A stretch of 64,000 nucleotides of DNA from Hyphomicrobiales bacterium (GCA_900469345.1 UBWZ01000008.1:62001-126000), one strand, 5' to 3'. Shown: positions 42,129-52,843, counted from the first letter of the stretch. Numbers and translations: made by a program. Notes: generated by a model not told the origin, from the letters alone.

Positions 42129-43946
42129 TCAGAAAAACACGCTCGCACCTTCGTCCGCATAGCCGACATTACGGCGGAAGGGGGCAAACAGTTCACGGCC
42201 CATGCCGAATTCGTTGTCGGTAAGGTCGGCAGTTGCCGGCGCCCGCGCAGCCAGTTCCGCCGCATCGACCAACACCTCGACCGTGCCAGACACGGCATCC
42301 AGCCGGAGCATGTCGCCGTCCAGGATTCGGGCGATCGGACCGCCGTCATAGGCTTCCGGCGTCAGGTGGATGGCGGCGGGGACCTTGCCGGACGCGCCGG
42401 ACATGCGGCCGTCCGTGACAAGCGCCACCTTGAAGCCGCGATCCTGCAGCACGCCGAGAGCCGGGGTCAGCCGGTGCAGTTCCGGCATGCCGTTCGCCTT
42501 CGGTCCCTGGAAGCGAACCACCGCGATAAAATCCTTGTTGAGATCGCCACGCTTGAACGCATCCTGCAGCTCCTGCTGGCCGTGGAACACGACTGCCGGC
42601 GCCTCGATCACATGCCGTTCGGGCTTGACGGCGGAGATCTTGATGACGCCCTTGCCGAGATTGCCCGTCAGCATCTTCAGGCCGCCGGTCGACTGGAAGG
42701 GCGCATCGACCTTGGTCAGCACCTTGGGGTCGCCGCTCTCGTCCGGCACCGGTTCGCGGTAGACCTGGCCCGCGGCGTCGAGCTTCGCTTCCACGGTATA
42801 GGCCTGCAGGCCTTGGCCGAAGACGGTGCGGACGTCGTCATGCACGAGACCCTCGCGCAGCAGCTGCTTGATGAGGAAGCCCATGCCGCCCGCCGCATGA
42901 AAGTGGTTCACGTCGGCGAGCCCGTTCGGGTAGACGCGCGCCAAAAGCGGCACCACGTCGGAAAGCTCGGAAATATCCTGCCAGGTGAGCGTGATGCCCG
43001 CCGCCCGCGCCATCGCCACCAGATGCAGCGTATGGTTGGTCGAGCCGCCCGTCGCATGCAGGCCGACCACACCGTTGACGATCGAGCGCTCGTCGATCAT
43101 CTCGCCTGCCGGCGTAAATTCGTTGCCGAGCGCCGTGATCGCCATCGCCCGCTTTGCCGCCTCGCGCGTCAGCGCATCGCGCAGTGTCGTGCCCGGGTTG
43201 ACGAAGGAAGCACCCGGCAGGTGGAAGCCCATGATCTCCATCAGCATCTGGTTGGAGTTCGCGGTGCCGTAAAAGGTGCAGGTGCCCGGACCGTGATAGG
43301 ACTTTGATTCCGCCTCCAGCAGTTCGGCGCGTCCGACCTTGCCTTCCGCATAGAGCTGACGGATGCGGGACTTCTCGTCATTCGGCAGGCCGGTTGTCAT
43401 CGGTCCGGCGGGAATGAAGATCGAGGGCAGGTGACCGAAGGCGAGGGCCGCGATCACCAGGCCGGGAACGATCTTGTCGCAGATGCCGAGAAACACGGCC
43501 GCATCGAACATGTTGTGGGACAGTCCGATACCGGCCGCCATGGCGATCGCATCGCGCGAAAAGAGCGACAGCTCCATGCCCGGCTGCCCTTGCGTGACGC
43601 CGTCGCACATGGCGGGAACACCGCCTGCCACCTGCGCCACGCCGCCTGCCTGGCGCGCCGCCTCGCGGATGATCGCCGGGTAGGTCTCGTAGGGCTGGTG
43701 GGCCGAAAGCATGTCGTTATAGGCGGTGATGATGCCGAGATTGGCGACGATGTCGCCCGCAAGCGCATCCTTCTCGGCGGGGGAACAGACCGCAAAGCCG
43801 TGGGCAAGGTTGCCGCAGGAGAGCGTCGAGCGGTGCGGGCCCTTGGCCGCGGCCCGGCGCACGCGGTCGATATATGCTTCGCGCTGCGGCTTGGAGCGTT
43901 CGACGATGCGGGCGGTGATTGCCTCGATGGTGGAATGGGCGGCCAT
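42129..43946 (-). CDS. edd: 6-phosphogluconate dehydratase Edd
   Basis: Entner-Doudoroff enzyme converting 6-phosphogluconate to 2-keto-3-deoxy-6-phosphogluconate; an Fe-S dehydratase of the IlvD/Edd family. The 605-residue product shows [60 protein letters not shown], and [20 protein letters not shown]. Cysteines in the ICDK and TCTFYG segments are likely cluster ligands. A GAGAGGATAG site precedes the ATG. It is the third gene of zwf-pgl-edd; the aldolase eda is not in the window. Confidence 0.97.
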   Translation of the reverse strand: MAAHSTIEAITARIVERSKPQREAYIDRVRRAAAKGPHRSTLSCGNLAHGFAVCSPAEKDALAGDIVANLGIITAYNDMLSAHQPYETYPAIIREAARQAGGVAQVAGGVPAMCDGVTQGQPGMELSLFSRDAIAMAAGIGLSHNMFDAAVFLGICDKIVPGLVIAALAFGHLPSIFIPAGPMTTGLPNDEKSRIRQLYAEGKVGRAELLEAESKSYHGPGTCTFYGTANSNQMLMEIMGFHLPGASFVNPGTTLRDALTREAAKRAMAITALGNEFTPAGEMIDERSIVNGVVGLHATGGSTNHTLHLVAMARAAGITLTWQDISELSDVVPLLARVYPNGLADVNHFHAAGGMGFLIKQLLREGLVHDDVRTVFGQGLQAYTVEAKLDAAGQVYREPVPDESGDPKVLTKVDAPFQSTGGLKMLTGNLGKGVIKISAVKPERHVIEAPAVVFHGQQELQDAFKRGDLNKDFIAVVRFQGPKANGMPELHRLTPALGVLQDRGFKVALVTDGRMSGASGKVPAAIHLTPEAYDGGPIARILDGDMLRLDAVSGTVEVLVDAAELAARAPATADLTDNEFGMGRELFAPFRRNVGYADEGASVFF

Positions 43947-44044
43947 GGTCTATCCTCTCTGGCAAATCCCGGCGGGAAAGTCAGACCACCGGGATTGTGC
44001 GTGATGAAAATCTGGCGCGCCATGCGCCCTGGCTGTGGGCGCCC

Positions 44045-44743
44045 CTATGGCGCCCAGTAGATCTCGACTGGCGAGGGCGCGCGGTTGAGCACGGCGCGGA
44101 TCGGCATGTCCGTTTCGTCCGAACCGGCCTGGGCCTGTTCGAGCACGTCCTTCTTGCCCTGTCCCTCGATGTGGACGACCAGCAAGCCGGCATCGCCGAG
44201 GCTTGCAAAAGAGAACGTCAGGCGCTCCTCGCCGGCACCTTCAGCTTCCATGGTCAGCACGCCGCGCGGTCCCGAAAGATCGAGCGCCTCGCGGAGATGG
44301 TTGCCCCTCGGGAAGAAGGATGCCGTGTGTCCGTCGCCGCCCATGCCGAGGATTGCGACGTCGAACGGGCGGCCGATGCCGGCCGTCTTTTCGGTGGCGA
44401 TCTTCGCGGCGTCTTCGATGGAGGCAGCCTCGTAGTAGAGCGGCAGGAAAACGGCCTTCGCAGCCTTGTCCTTGAGCAGATGGGTCGCGACCAGCAGGTG
44501 GTTGGACCGCGGATTGTCGGCGGGCACGAAGCGCTCGTCGACAAGCGTTACCGTGACCTTGCTCCAGTCGATATCGCGCGCCGAAAGAACGTCGAAGAAA
44601 CGCTTCGGCGTCGAGCCGCCGGACACTGCAAGGGAAGCCGTGCCGCGCTGAGCGATCGCATCCGAAAGCCGCGTCGCGACGGCATCCGCCAGACCGGAGG
44701 CGAGGGCGCCCGCATCGGGAAATTCATGCAGGTTTGCCGTCAT
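44045..44743 (-). CDS. pgl: 6-phosphogluconolactonase Pgl
   Basis: Hydrolyses 6-phosphogluconolactone, the zwf product, to 6-phosphogluconate. About 232 residues of the DevB/NagB-like family: LAVSGGSTPKRFFDVL, VTVTLVDERFVPADNPRSNH, and ILGMGGDGHTASFFPRG. The ATG at 44743 is preferred, with AAGG 8 nt upstream; ATG 44758 would overlap zwf and lacks a site. It lies 4 nt after zwf and 98 nt before edd. Confidence 0.96.
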   Translation of the reverse strand: MTANLHEFPDAGALASGLADAVATRLSDAIAQRGTASLAVSGGSTPKRFFDVLSARDIDWSKVTVTLVDERFVPADNPRSNHLLVATHLLKDKAAKAVFLPLYYEAASIEDAAKIATEKTAGIGRPFDVAILGMGGDGHTASFFPRGNHLREALDLSGPRGVLTMEAEGAGEERLTFSFASLGDAGLLVVHIEGQGKKDVLEQAQAGSDETDMPIRAVLNRAPSPVEIYWAP

Positions 44744-44747
44744 GGTC

Positions 44748-46220
44748 TCAGCCTTCATGCCAGGTGCGGCCGTCGCGCTCGATGAGAGCGATAGCCTGGC
44801 TTGGTCCCCAGGTGCCGGCCGTGTAGCCCTGAGCGACCTGACCGGTTGACTCCCACCCTTTGAGGATCGGATCGACCCAGCGCCATGCAGCTTCCACTTC
44901 GTCGCGGCGCATAAACAGCGTCTGGTTGGAGCGGATCGTGTCCATCAGCAGGCGCTCGTAGGCGTCCGGGCTGCGCACGTTGAAGGCCTGCGCAAAGCTC
45001 ATGTCCAGCGACACGTTGCGCAGGCGCATGCCGCCTGGACCCGGGTCCTTGATCATCAGCGACTGCTTGACGCCTTCGTCGGGCTGCAGGCGGATGATCA
45101 GCTGGTTGGCGGAAATGCGGCCGGCAGCATTGTCGAAGATGTTGTGCGGCACCTGCTTGAAGGTGATGACGATTTCCGACATGCGCGATGCAAGCCGCTT
45201 TCCGGTGCGGATGTAGAAGGGAACCCCCGCCCAGCGCCAGTTGCCGATCTCGGCCTTGATGGCGACGAAGGTCTCGGTGTTGGAAACCCCGCCCTCCAAT
45301 TCGTCGAGATAGCCCTTGACCGGGCCTCCGGCGGAGGCGCCTGCGCGGTACTGGCCGCGCACCGTCATCTGTTCGCAATTGGCTTCGGTGATCGGCTTCA
45401 GCGCCCGCAGCACCTTCAGCTTTTCGTCGCGCACCGCCTCCGAGTTCATCGAGGAAGGCACTTCCATGGCGACCAGGCAGACGAGCTGCATGATGTGGTT
45501 CTGGACCATGTCGCGCAACGCACCGGCCGTGTCGTAGTAGCCGGCACGGCCTTCAAGCCCGACCGATTCGCCGACGGTGATCTGCACGTGGTCGATATGG
45601 TCGGCGTTCCAGAGCGGCTCGTAGAGCGCGTTGGCAAACCGCAGCGCCATCAGGTTCTGCACGGTCTCTTTGCCGAGATAGTGATCGATGCGGTAGATCT
45701 GTTCTTCGCTGAAGACCCGGCCGATCGTGTCGTTGAGCTCCAGCGCCGAGGCGAGGTCGCGACCGATCGGCTTCTCGACCACGATGCGGGTCGATTTGGT
45801 GATCATCTTGTGATCGCGGATCTTTTCCGAGATGGCTCCGAAGATACCCGGTGCGACGGCAAGATAGAAGACGCGGATGCGTTCCTCGCCGTCGTCGAGC
45901 AGCGTCTTCAGCCCGTCCCAGCCCTGGTCGGACTTGGCGTCGACCGAAACGTAGTAGATGCGCTGGCAGAACTTCTGCACTTCCGCTTCGTCGTATTCGC
46001 CCTGCTTCAGGTGCTCTTTCAGCGCTTCCTCGGCAAACTTGCGATAGTCCTCGTGCGAGAGGGTGCTGCGCGAGGCGCCGATGATGCGGGTCGGTTCGGT
46101 GAACTGCCCTTCGATCTGCCGGTGGTAGAGAGCCGGCAGGAGCTTGCGCTCGGCAAGGTCCCCGGTGCCGCCGAAGACGACGCAATCAAATGGTTCGACT
46201 GGGATGATCTGGCTGCTCAT
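44748..46220 (-). CDS. zwf: Glucose-6-phosphate 1-dehydrogenase Zwf
   Basis: First step of the Entner-Doudoroff and oxidative pentose phosphate routes. About 490 residues with the NADP fingerprint FGGTGDLAERKLLPALY and the active-site block RIDHYLGKETVQNLMALRFA. The start at 46220 (MSSQIIPVEPFD) gives the usual length in rhizobia; an ATG at 46241 is possible. It is the first gene of zwf-pgl-edd; the 99-bp gap before puuB (46221-46319) should carry its promoter. Confidence 0.97.
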   Translation of the reverse strand: MSSQIIPVEPFDCVVFGGTGDLAERKLLPALYHRQIEGQFTEPTRIIGASRSTLSHEDYRKFAEEALKEHLKQGEYDEAEVQKFCQRIYYVSVDAKSDQGWDGLKTLLDDGEERIRVFYLAVAPGIFGAISEKIRDHKMITKSTRIVVEKPIGRDLASALELNDTIGRVFSEEQIYRIDHYLGKETVQNLMALRFANALYEPLWNADHIDHVQITVGESVGLEGRAGYYDTAGALRDMVQNHIMQLVCLVAMEVPSSMNSEAVRDEKLKVLRALKPITEANCEQMTVRGQYRAGASAGGPVKGYLDELEGGVSNTETFVAIKAEIGNWRWAGVPFYIRTGKRLASRMSEIVITFKQVPHNIFDNAAGRISANQLIIRLQPDEGVKQSLMIKDPGPGGMRLRNVSLDMSFAQAFNVRSPDAYERLLMDTIRSNQTLFMRRDEVEAAWRWVDPILKGWESTGQVAQGYTAGTWGPSQAIALIERDGRTWHEG

Positions 46221-46319
46221 CGCGTTTCTTTCATCTTGCATGGTTGAGGCTCTGTAATCTAATCGATTGAAAAGTGCTAGTCCGAATTGATTGTTGAAGA
46301 CGCAAACGCCTCTGGCTTG

Positions 46320-47612
46320 TCAGATCCGGTCGCGCAAGGCGAACCAGGTCAGGGCAAGAAAGAGCAGCGGACTGCGCATGCGACGACCGCCGGGGAATGC
46401 GGGTATCTTGAGATCAGCAAGCAGGTCCAATTCTCCCGTCTTGCCCGTAACCCGGTCGGCATACAGTTTGCCGCAATAGTTTGACAGCATGACGCCATGA
46501 CCGGAATAACCGCCGATCGAGGTCACGCCCGGCATCACCTCGCGTACGAAGGGCTGGCGCGGCATCGTAATGCCCACATAGCCTCCCCAGGAATGGGTGA
46601 TGGGAACGGACTTCAGCGCCGGATAGGTCGAGACGATCTGGCGACGGATGGCCTCTGCCGTATCTGCAGGATCGTTGGAGGAATAGACCTCGCGGCCGCC
46701 GAACAGCAACCGGTTGTCCTTCGTCTTGCGGAAATATCGGACCACGAAGCGCGAATCGCAGACCGCCTCGTGCCCCGGAATGACATGCGGAAAGTCGTCG
46801 AGCGGCGCGGTGGCGGCAATGAAGGAGCCGATCGGCATGATATGCGCCGCCGTTACCGGCTCGAGCGCGCCGATATAGGCATTGGTCGCCAGAAGCACCC
46901 GGTCGGCGCTGACGACGCCCGATGCGGTATCGATCAGCGTCTTGCCGCCGGCCTGGCGGATCCCGGTCGCGCGCGTCATCTCGAAGAGCTGGGCACCGGC
47001 TTCGGCGGCGGCAGCGGCAAGCCCGACCAGAAGCTTCAGCGGATGGATGTGCCCCGTCCCCGTGTCGCGCACGCCGCAGTAATAGTCCCGCGTGCCGACC
47101 CGGTGCGCCGTTTCCTCTGCATCCATGAAGGTGAGGTGGGGATAACCGTAGCGCTCTGCCGCGATCTCGGCATTGGCCCGGTATTCGTGGTCATGGCCTC
47201 GCTTGTGCGACACGTTGAGCTGGCCCGGCATGTAGTCCATGTCGATGCCATGAATGTCGGCGAAATCGAGCAGATGCTGCTTGGCATTCTCCGCCATGCG
47301 GAACAGCGCCTTGGACCGCTCCAGCCCCAGGTCCTTTTCGAGGTCTTCCGGCCACCAGCGCTGGCCGGTCCCCAACTGGCCGCCATTGCGTCCCGAGGCG
47401 CCGTCGCCGAAACGACCCGCTTCGATGAGCGCAACCCGGACCCCTACCTTGGCCAGGTTTAAGGCTGCCTGCAGTCCGGTAAAGCCGCCGCCGACGATTG
47501 CCACGTCGACCGCCAGCGAGCCATCCAGCGAAGGATAGGCGGGGCGGGCCCCGACGGAGGCCTGGTACCAGGACATGCCGGGCGCGATCGGGCTCTGCCA
47601 TGTGTCGGTCAT
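46320..47612 (-). CDS. puuB: Gamma-glutamylputrescine oxidase-like FAD enzyme (PuuB)
   Basis: About 430 residues, DadA/PuuB amine-oxidase family. The FAD Rossmann motif is VAIVGGGFTGLQAALNLAK, followed by IEAGRFGDGASGRNGGQLGT, and the C-terminal FAD block SIGGYSGHGVMLSNYCGKL. In the Puu pathway it oxidises gamma-glutamylputrescine to an aldehyde. A GTG at 47624 would overlap the puuA stop (GTGA) and is an alternative start. Its coupling to puuA and the nearby potFGHI operon support putrescine as source; another amine substrate is possible. Confidence 0.85.
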   Translation of the reverse strand: MTDTWQSPIAPGMSWYQASVGARPAYPSLDGSLAVDVAIVGGGFTGLQAALNLAKVGVRVALIEAGRFGDGASGRNGGQLGTGQRWWPEDLEKDLGLERSKALFRMAENAKQHLLDFADIHGIDMDYMPGQLNVSHKRGHDHEYRANAEIAAERYGYPHLTFMDAEETAHRVGTRDYYCGVRDTGTGHIHPLKLLVGLAAAAAEAGAQLFEMTRATGIRQAGGKTLIDTASGVVSADRVLLATNAYIGALEPVTAAHIMPIGSFIAATAPLDDFPHVIPGHEAVCDSRFVVRYFRKTKDNRLLFGGREVYSSNDPADTAEAIRRQIVSTYPALKSVPITHSWGGYVGITMPRQPFVREVMPGVTSIGGYSGHGVMLSNYCGKLYADRVTGKTGELDLLADLKIPAFPGGRRMRSPLLFLALTWFALRDRI

Positions 47613-47620
47613 GCCGGCGC

Positions 47621-49060
47621 TCACACGTTGAGAAGCAGGAACTCCCGCTCCCAGGGGCTAATCACCTGCATGAAGGTTTCGAACTCGCCGCGCTTCACCC
47701 CCGCATAGAGGCCGATGAATTCCGAGCTGAAGACTTCGGCAAGCGTCGCATCGGATTCCAGCAGGGAGATCGCCTCCAGGAGGCCGCGCGGCAGGTCGAT
47801 ATCCCCCTCGTTGGCGGAATCGCCGGTCGGCGCCGAGGGCTCGATGGCATTGCGGATGCCGATCAGGCCGCAGCCGAGCGAGGCTGCGAGCGCCAGATAC
47901 GGATTGGCGTCGGAACTGGGCAGGCGGTTCTCCACGCGCCGCGCATTCGGGTCTGAGACCGGCACGCGGAATGCTGTGGTCCGGTTGTCGTAGCCCCAGG
48001 CGTTGTTGACGGGTGCCGACATGTCGGGCGTCAGGCGGCGATAGGAGTTCACGTAGGGCGCCATCATTGCGAGCGTCTTCGGCACATAGGCCTGCATGCC
48101 GCCGATGAAGTGGAAGAATTCCTTCGAGGCCGATCCGTCCGGGTTGGAAAAGATGTTCCGGCCGGTTTCGATGTCCACCACCGACTGGTGGATGTGCATG
48201 GCCGACCCCGCCTGGCCCTGCATCGGCTTGGCCATGAAGGTCGCATAGATGCCGTGCTTGAGTGCCGCTTCGCGGATCGTCCGCTTGAACATGAACACCT
48301 GGTCGGCAAGCTCCACCGGGTCTCCGTGCCGAAGATTGATCTCGAGCTGGGCCGGGCCCTCCTCGTGGATCAGCGTGTCGATCTCGAGGCCCTGTTTTTC
48401 GGAGAAGTGGTAGATGTCGTCGATCAGTTCGTCGAATTCGTTGATGCCGGCGATCGAATAGCCCTGACCGCCGAGGATCGAGCGGCCGGAGCGGCCCTTC
48501 GGGGGGTGCAGCGGATAATCCGGGTCGTCGTTCTTGGCCACCAGGTAGAATTCGATTTCCGGCGCTACCACCGGCTTCCAGCCGCGCTCGCCATACATCG
48601 CGACGATGTTTTTAAGGACGTTGCGCGGCGTGTAGCAGACAGCTTTCCCATCCGTGTCGACGATGTCGCAGATCACCTGGGCGGTCGGGTCGGTTTCCCA
48701 CGGTACCACCGCAAGAGTCGAAAGATCGGGAACCAGCTTCAGGTCGCTGTCGCGCGGCTCGTAGCGGAAACTTGCGGTTTCCTCCGGATATTCGCCGGAG
48801 ATGGTATGGCGGTAGATCGCCGAGGGGAGGGCGAGCGACGTGTTCGAGGTAAACTTGGATGACGGCATCATCTTGCCGCGCGGAACGCCGGCGAGGTCAG
48901 GCGTGATGCATTCGACGTCTTCGATGCCGCGAGCACGCAGCCACGCCGTGGCGTCCCGCCAGTCGGTGGCGCCCCGCAGGGAGGTCAGCGCCGGCTGACC
49001 CGAGGCCGACTTGAGGACGGGGCTCGTTGCAGGGACGGAATTGGCTTTCTTGCGCGGCAT
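47621..49060 (-). CDS. puuA: Gamma-glutamylputrescine synthetase-like protein (glutamine synthetase family, PuuA)
   Basis: About 479 residues with the glutamine synthetase fold: VVAPEIEFYLVAKNDD (metal-binding Glu), GPAQLEINLRHGDPVELADQ, AGSAMHIHQSVVDIETGRN, and VENRLPSSDANPYLALAASL. The paired FAD oxidase next door and the lack of the GlnA adenylylation Tyr loop point to the PuuA type, which joins glutamate to putrescine rather than to ammonia. The ATG at 49060 lacks a strong ribosome-binding site; upstream ATGs near 49100 are possible. Confidence 0.85.
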   Translation of the reverse strand: MPRKKANSVPATSPVLKSASGQPALTSLRGATDWRDATAWLRARGIEDVECITPDLAGVPRGKMMPSSKFTSNTSLALPSAIYRHTISGEYPEETASFRYEPRDSDLKLVPDLSTLAVVPWETDPTAQVICDIVDTDGKAVCYTPRNVLKNIVAMYGERGWKPVVAPEIEFYLVAKNDDPDYPLHPPKGRSGRSILGGQGYSIAGINEFDELIDDIYHFSEKQGLEIDTLIHEEGPAQLEINLRHGDPVELADQVFMFKRTIREAALKHGIYATFMAKPMQGQAGSAMHIHQSVVDIETGRNIFSNPDGSASKEFFHFIGGMQAYVPKTLAMMAPYVNSYRRLTPDMSAPVNNAWGYDNRTTAFRVPVSDPNARRVENRLPSSDANPYLALAASLGCGLIGIRNAIEPSAPTGDSANEGDIDLPRGLLEAISLLESDATLAEVFSSEFIGLYAGVKRGEFETFMQVISPWEREFLLLNV

Positions 49061-49185
49061 GACACATCTGGGCGAGGTTGATCGAAGCCCCATCATAGCC
49101 ATGGAACAGACATTGGCGAGGGGGTCCGGCCATTGACTTTGTCTGCCGCATCGAAAAAGCAGGCTTTCTAACCAGGGAGTAGCAA

Positions 49186-50367
49186 GTGGCGCGCAGATAT
49201 GACGTCGTGATTCTGGGCGCGGGCGCCGCCGGCATGATGTGTGCCATCCGTGCCGGCCAGCGTGGCCGAAGCGTCCTGGTGCTCGATCATGCGCGTGCCC
49301 CTGGCGAAAAGATCCGCATCTCGGGCGGCGGTCGCTGTAACTTCACCAACCTCCATACCGCGCCGCAGAACTACCTTTCGTCCAATCGCCACTTCGCGAA
49401 ATCGGCTCTGGCCCGCTACACGCCTCGTGACTTCCTCGATCTGGTGGAACGCCATAATATCCCCTGGCATGAAAAGACCCTGGGACAGCTGTTCTGCGAT
49501 GACAGCGCCAAAGACATCATCCGCATGCTGCTGGCCGAGATGGAGGCTGCGAGGGCAGATCTCAAGCTTCAGACGACGGTCGCGTCTGTCGCAAAGACGC
49601 TGGACGGGTTTCAGCTGGAAACCTCGATCGGTCCCGTCGGAGCGGCGTCGCTGGTCGTGGCGACCGGCGGCAAGTCCATTCCCAAGATGGGCTCGACCGG
49701 CTTTGCCTACGAGATTGCCGGCCAGTTCGGTATCGGTCTCGTCGAGACGCGGCCGGGCCTCGTGCCGCTGACGCTTGACCCGAACACGTTGCAAAAGCTG
49801 GCGCCGCTTTCCGGCATCGCCGTCCCGGCCGAACTGCGCCACGGCAAGACGTCGTTTCGGGAAGCGTTGCTGTTTACCCATCGCGGCCTGAGCGGTCCCG
49901 CGGTGCTGCAGATTTCCTCCTACTGGCGCGAGGGCGACGAGATCCGTCTCGCTCTGGAGCCGGATGTCGACATCGCGGCGGGCCTGAAGCTTGCCCGCAA
50001 GGCCAATGGCCGCCAGTCGGTGCAGACAGCCCTTGCCGCCATCCTCCCCAAGCGTCTGGCCCAGTTCTTTGCCGAAAGCCAGTCGCTCGGAGGAACGCTC
50101 GCCGATCTTCCCGACCGGGCCATCGACAAGCTAGCCGGCGTCATCGGCGGCTGGACGATCCGTCCGGCCGGATCGGAGGGCTACCGCACCGCCGAGGTCA
50201 CGCTCGGCGGTATCGATACGTCGGCGCTCGATTCACGGTCGATGCAGGCCAGAGCCGTGCCGAGGCTCTATTTCATCGGCGAATGCGTCGATGTCACGGG
50301 ATGGCTTGGCGGCTATAATTTTCAGTGGGCCTGGGCGTCCGGCTATGCCTGCGGCGATGCCGTCTAG
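49186..50367 (+). CDS. NAD(P)/FAD-dependent oxidoreductase, HI0933/YhiN family
   Basis: A 393-residue flavoprotein. It has the FAD motif VVILGAGAAGMMCAIRAGQR, the family hallmark EKIRISGGGRCNFTN, a second GG-type motif VATGGKSIPKMGSTG, and the C-terminal YFIGECVDVTGWLGGYNFQW. Members are of uncertain function. It starts at GTG with GGGAG 8 nt upstream and is divergent from puuA. Confidence 0.9.
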   Translation: MARRYDVVILGAGAAGMMCAIRAGQRGRSVLVLDHARAPGEKIRISGGGRCNFTNLHTAPQNYLSSNRHFAKSALARYTPRDFLDLVERHNIPWHEKTLGQLFCDDSAKDIIRMLLAEMEAARADLKLQTTVASVAKTLDGFQLETSIGPVGAASLVVATGGKSIPKMGSTGFAYEIAGQFGIGLVETRPGLVPLTLDPNTLQKLAPLSGIAVPAELRHGKTSFREALLFTHRGLSGPAVLQISSYWREGDEIRLALEPDVDIAAGLKLARKANGRQSVQTALAAILPKRLAQFFAESQSLGGTLADLPDRAIDKLAGVIGGWTIRPAGSEGYRTAEVTLGGIDTSALDSRSMQARAVPRLYFIGECVDVTGWLGGYNFQWAWASGYACGDAV

Positions 50368-50495
50368 GGCGGATTCAACACTTCTTAAGAGATGAGGCAG
50401 ATGCTGCCTTAATGCCAGCCAATTCCTCGGGTCTATGGTTGGCAGGGCCTTTCGTGAGCGGAAGGCCATGGACGACGCGCAATGGAGATTGATTT

Positions 50496-50630
50496 ATGTC
50501 GAACCCCCGCCGTGCCCGTGCAATCACAGTTGCCAAGGTAGACGACAGCGCCAAGCTGTTTCGGTTGCGTCTCCTGCTGCTGACACTGGGTGCGACTGCC
50601 GCCCTCCTTGCTCTTCCCACGCTGTTCTAG
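50496..50630 (+). CDS. Small membrane peptide (44 residues)
   Basis: A short open frame with an ATG at 50496, GGAG at 50484-50487 (8-nt spacing) and a TAG stop. The product has a basic N-terminus (MSNPRRARAITVAKVDD) and one hydrophobic helix (residues ~25-43, LLLLTLGATAALLALPTLF). This charge pattern fits a single-span membrane peptide. No family was recognised. It is isolated between the flavoprotein and the chemoreceptor. Confidence 0.5.
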   Translation: MSNPRRARAITVAKVDDSAKLFRLRLLLLTLGATAALLALPTLF

Positions 50631-50807
50631 GCCAGCCGAGACTTCCGGTAATCATCGTTCCGCCACGGCGGCTCAACTGTGTCCGCTAGAGTGGACGCAG
50701 TGTTCGTCCAGAGCCAAAAACTGTTTTTTTGTCAAGTTCAGTAAATCTTCATATTGCAACGCGACAATTACGACCATTGTCCCGAGCGAACGAAGAGATT
50801 GCTGTTT

Positions 50808-52647
50808 ATGAAGAAGATTCTCCCCTCCTCAATTGTTTCCCGAATAGTCATCCTGTGCCTTGCGCTGATTGCTGTTGCAGTTGTTTCGGTTGGCGGGCTT
50901 GCTTTCATGAACGTTCGTCGGGACATCATGGATACAGCCACCGGTGACACGCGCGATGCCATGCGCACCATCGCTCTCCTATGAACTGGAGCTACCTGGC
51001 GCCAAGATCGACATCAAGGACCAGCTGGTCACCCGTGTCACGCGCGGCGATGGCGCGCTCAAGGATCACGATCTCGTCGATCGGACAGCCAGCGCCATCG
51101 GCGGCGTCGCGACCGTTTTCGAAAAGCAGGGCAGCGACTACGTCCGCATTTCCACCAATGTGAAGACCGAAAAGGGCGAGCGGGCGGTTGGCACCAAGCT
51201 GGCCGCAGAGCACCCGGCACAGCCGCTCTTGGCAAAGGGACAGGCCTATTTCGGGTCGGCCGTCCTGTTCGGCAAGGATTACATGACCGGCTACCTGCCG
51301 ATCACCGATGCCAGCGGCAGCGTGACCGGCGTCCTGTTCGTCGGCATCCCGATGCAGGTCTATTTTGGTCACATTGCATCGTCCGGCTACGTCATCATCG
51401 GCACCTCGCTCATCGCTCTGCTGGTGATTGCGCTGGTCAGTTTCTTTGCCATCCGGGCCCTGATCCGGCCGCTGGGCATCCTCACCAGCCGGGTGCGCGC
51501 CATGTCCGCCGGCGACAACGCGGCTCCCATTCCCTATGTCGAGCTGTCCAACGAATTCGGCAACATCGCCAAGGCGCTCGAGGTCTTCCGCGACAACGCC
51601 CTCGAAAAGCAGCAGATCGAAAGCCGCAGCGCCAAGGAGCGCTCCGAGGCCGAAGCGGAGCGTGCCCGCAACGACGTCGAAAAGCAGCATGTCGACCGTC
51701 AGATCGATCAGGCCGTGAAGGAACTCGGCGCGGCTCTCGCACGGCTGGCGCAGGGCGATCTGTCATCCACGATCGAGACGGTGTTCTCGGGTCGCCTGGA
51801 GCAGTTGCGCAACGATTTCAACGCTTCGATTGTCGGCCTGCGCGATACCCTGTCGCAGATCCGCACCAGCACGCACTCGATCCAGAGGAGCAGCTCGGAG
51901 CTCAGCCAGTCCTCGAACGAACTGTCGCGTCGGACAGAATCCCAGGCCGCTTCGCTCGAGGAGACGGCGGCAGCGGTCGATGAGATCACGGTGACCGTGC
52001 GCTCCTCCGCCGACCGTGCACGGGAAGCCAATGACGCCGTCAGCTCCACCAAGAAGAGCGCCGACAGCTCCGGCATCGTCGTCAAGAACGCCGTCGAAGC
52101 CATGAGCCGCATCGAAGAGGCGTCGCAGAAGATCGAACTCATCATCGAGGTCATCGACGAAATCGCCTTCCAGACCAATCTTCTGGCGTTGAATGCCGGC
52201 ATCGAGGCGGCCCGGGCTGGCGAAGCCGGCAAGGGCTTTGCCGTCGTCGCGCAGGAAGTGCGGGAACTGGCACAGCGCTCCGCCGGTGCCGCCAAGGAAA
52301 TCAAGGACCTCATCAACCAGTCGAGCCATGAGGTCAGCGTCGGCGCGTCGCTGGTGCAACAGGCCGGCAGGGTGCTTGCCTCGATCAGCGAGGAAATCAC
52401 CGCCATCAGCCATCATGTGGATACCATCGCCACGGCCAGCCAGGACCAGTCGGCCGCCCTGCAGGACATCAACGGCTCGGTCAACCGGATGGATCAGATG
52501 ACCCAGCAGAACGGTGCCATGGTGGGTGAGACCAGCGAAGCCAGCCGCCGCCTAGCCGGCGAGGCGGATGCCCTCCTGGCGCTCGTCCAGCGCTTCAGCA
52601 TCGAAGGCAACCGGCAGGGTCGCCCGCAGGCAGCCCGCGCCGCCTGA
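50808..52647 (+). pseudogene. Methyl-accepting chemotaxis protein, frameshifted near its N-terminus
   Basis: Chemoreceptor in two frames. The first part (50808-50984) encodes an N-terminal membrane helix (IVSRIVILCLALIAVAVVSV) and ends in TGA at 50982-50984 after MRTIALL. The second frame continues from about 50977 to 52647 with a periplasmic Cache-like domain ([20 protein letters not shown]), a second helix, HAMP, and a signalling domain with the hairpin tip [20 protein letters not shown]. One base missing near 50977-50982 explains the break. No C-terminal pentapeptide is seen. It may be a real pseudogene or a sequencing error; the 3' frame is otherwise intact. Confidence 0.8.
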
Positions 52648-52672
52648 CGCACGTCAAAAGACACCTGTCTTC

Positions 52673-52713
52673 AAAAGCACAGCTGGCGGTCCGCCGTCAG
52701 CTGTGCTTTTTTG
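52673..52713 (+). terminator. Chemoreceptor terminator
   Basis: A perfect 13-bp outer stem (52673-52685 with 52698-52710) encloses GCGG/CCGC that can also pair, followed by six T. It begins 26 nt after the chemoreceptor stop. Confidence 0.9.
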
Positions 52714-52843
52714 CATTGCAGCGCAATCGCGGCACTGCTTCTCTCTTGTGAGGGGGAACATTCCTTTCTAGTCTCGTTTCGTAAAACGAGGAAAAGACGC
52801 GCGGCTGCACGGCTGCGTAGAAAAAGGTGGAACAGGAGATATC

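Noticed and set aside
41172-43307. Plus-strand open frame of 711 codons opposite the SDR gene and edd
   Set aside because: Antisense to clear SDR and Edd motifs; no coherent domain.
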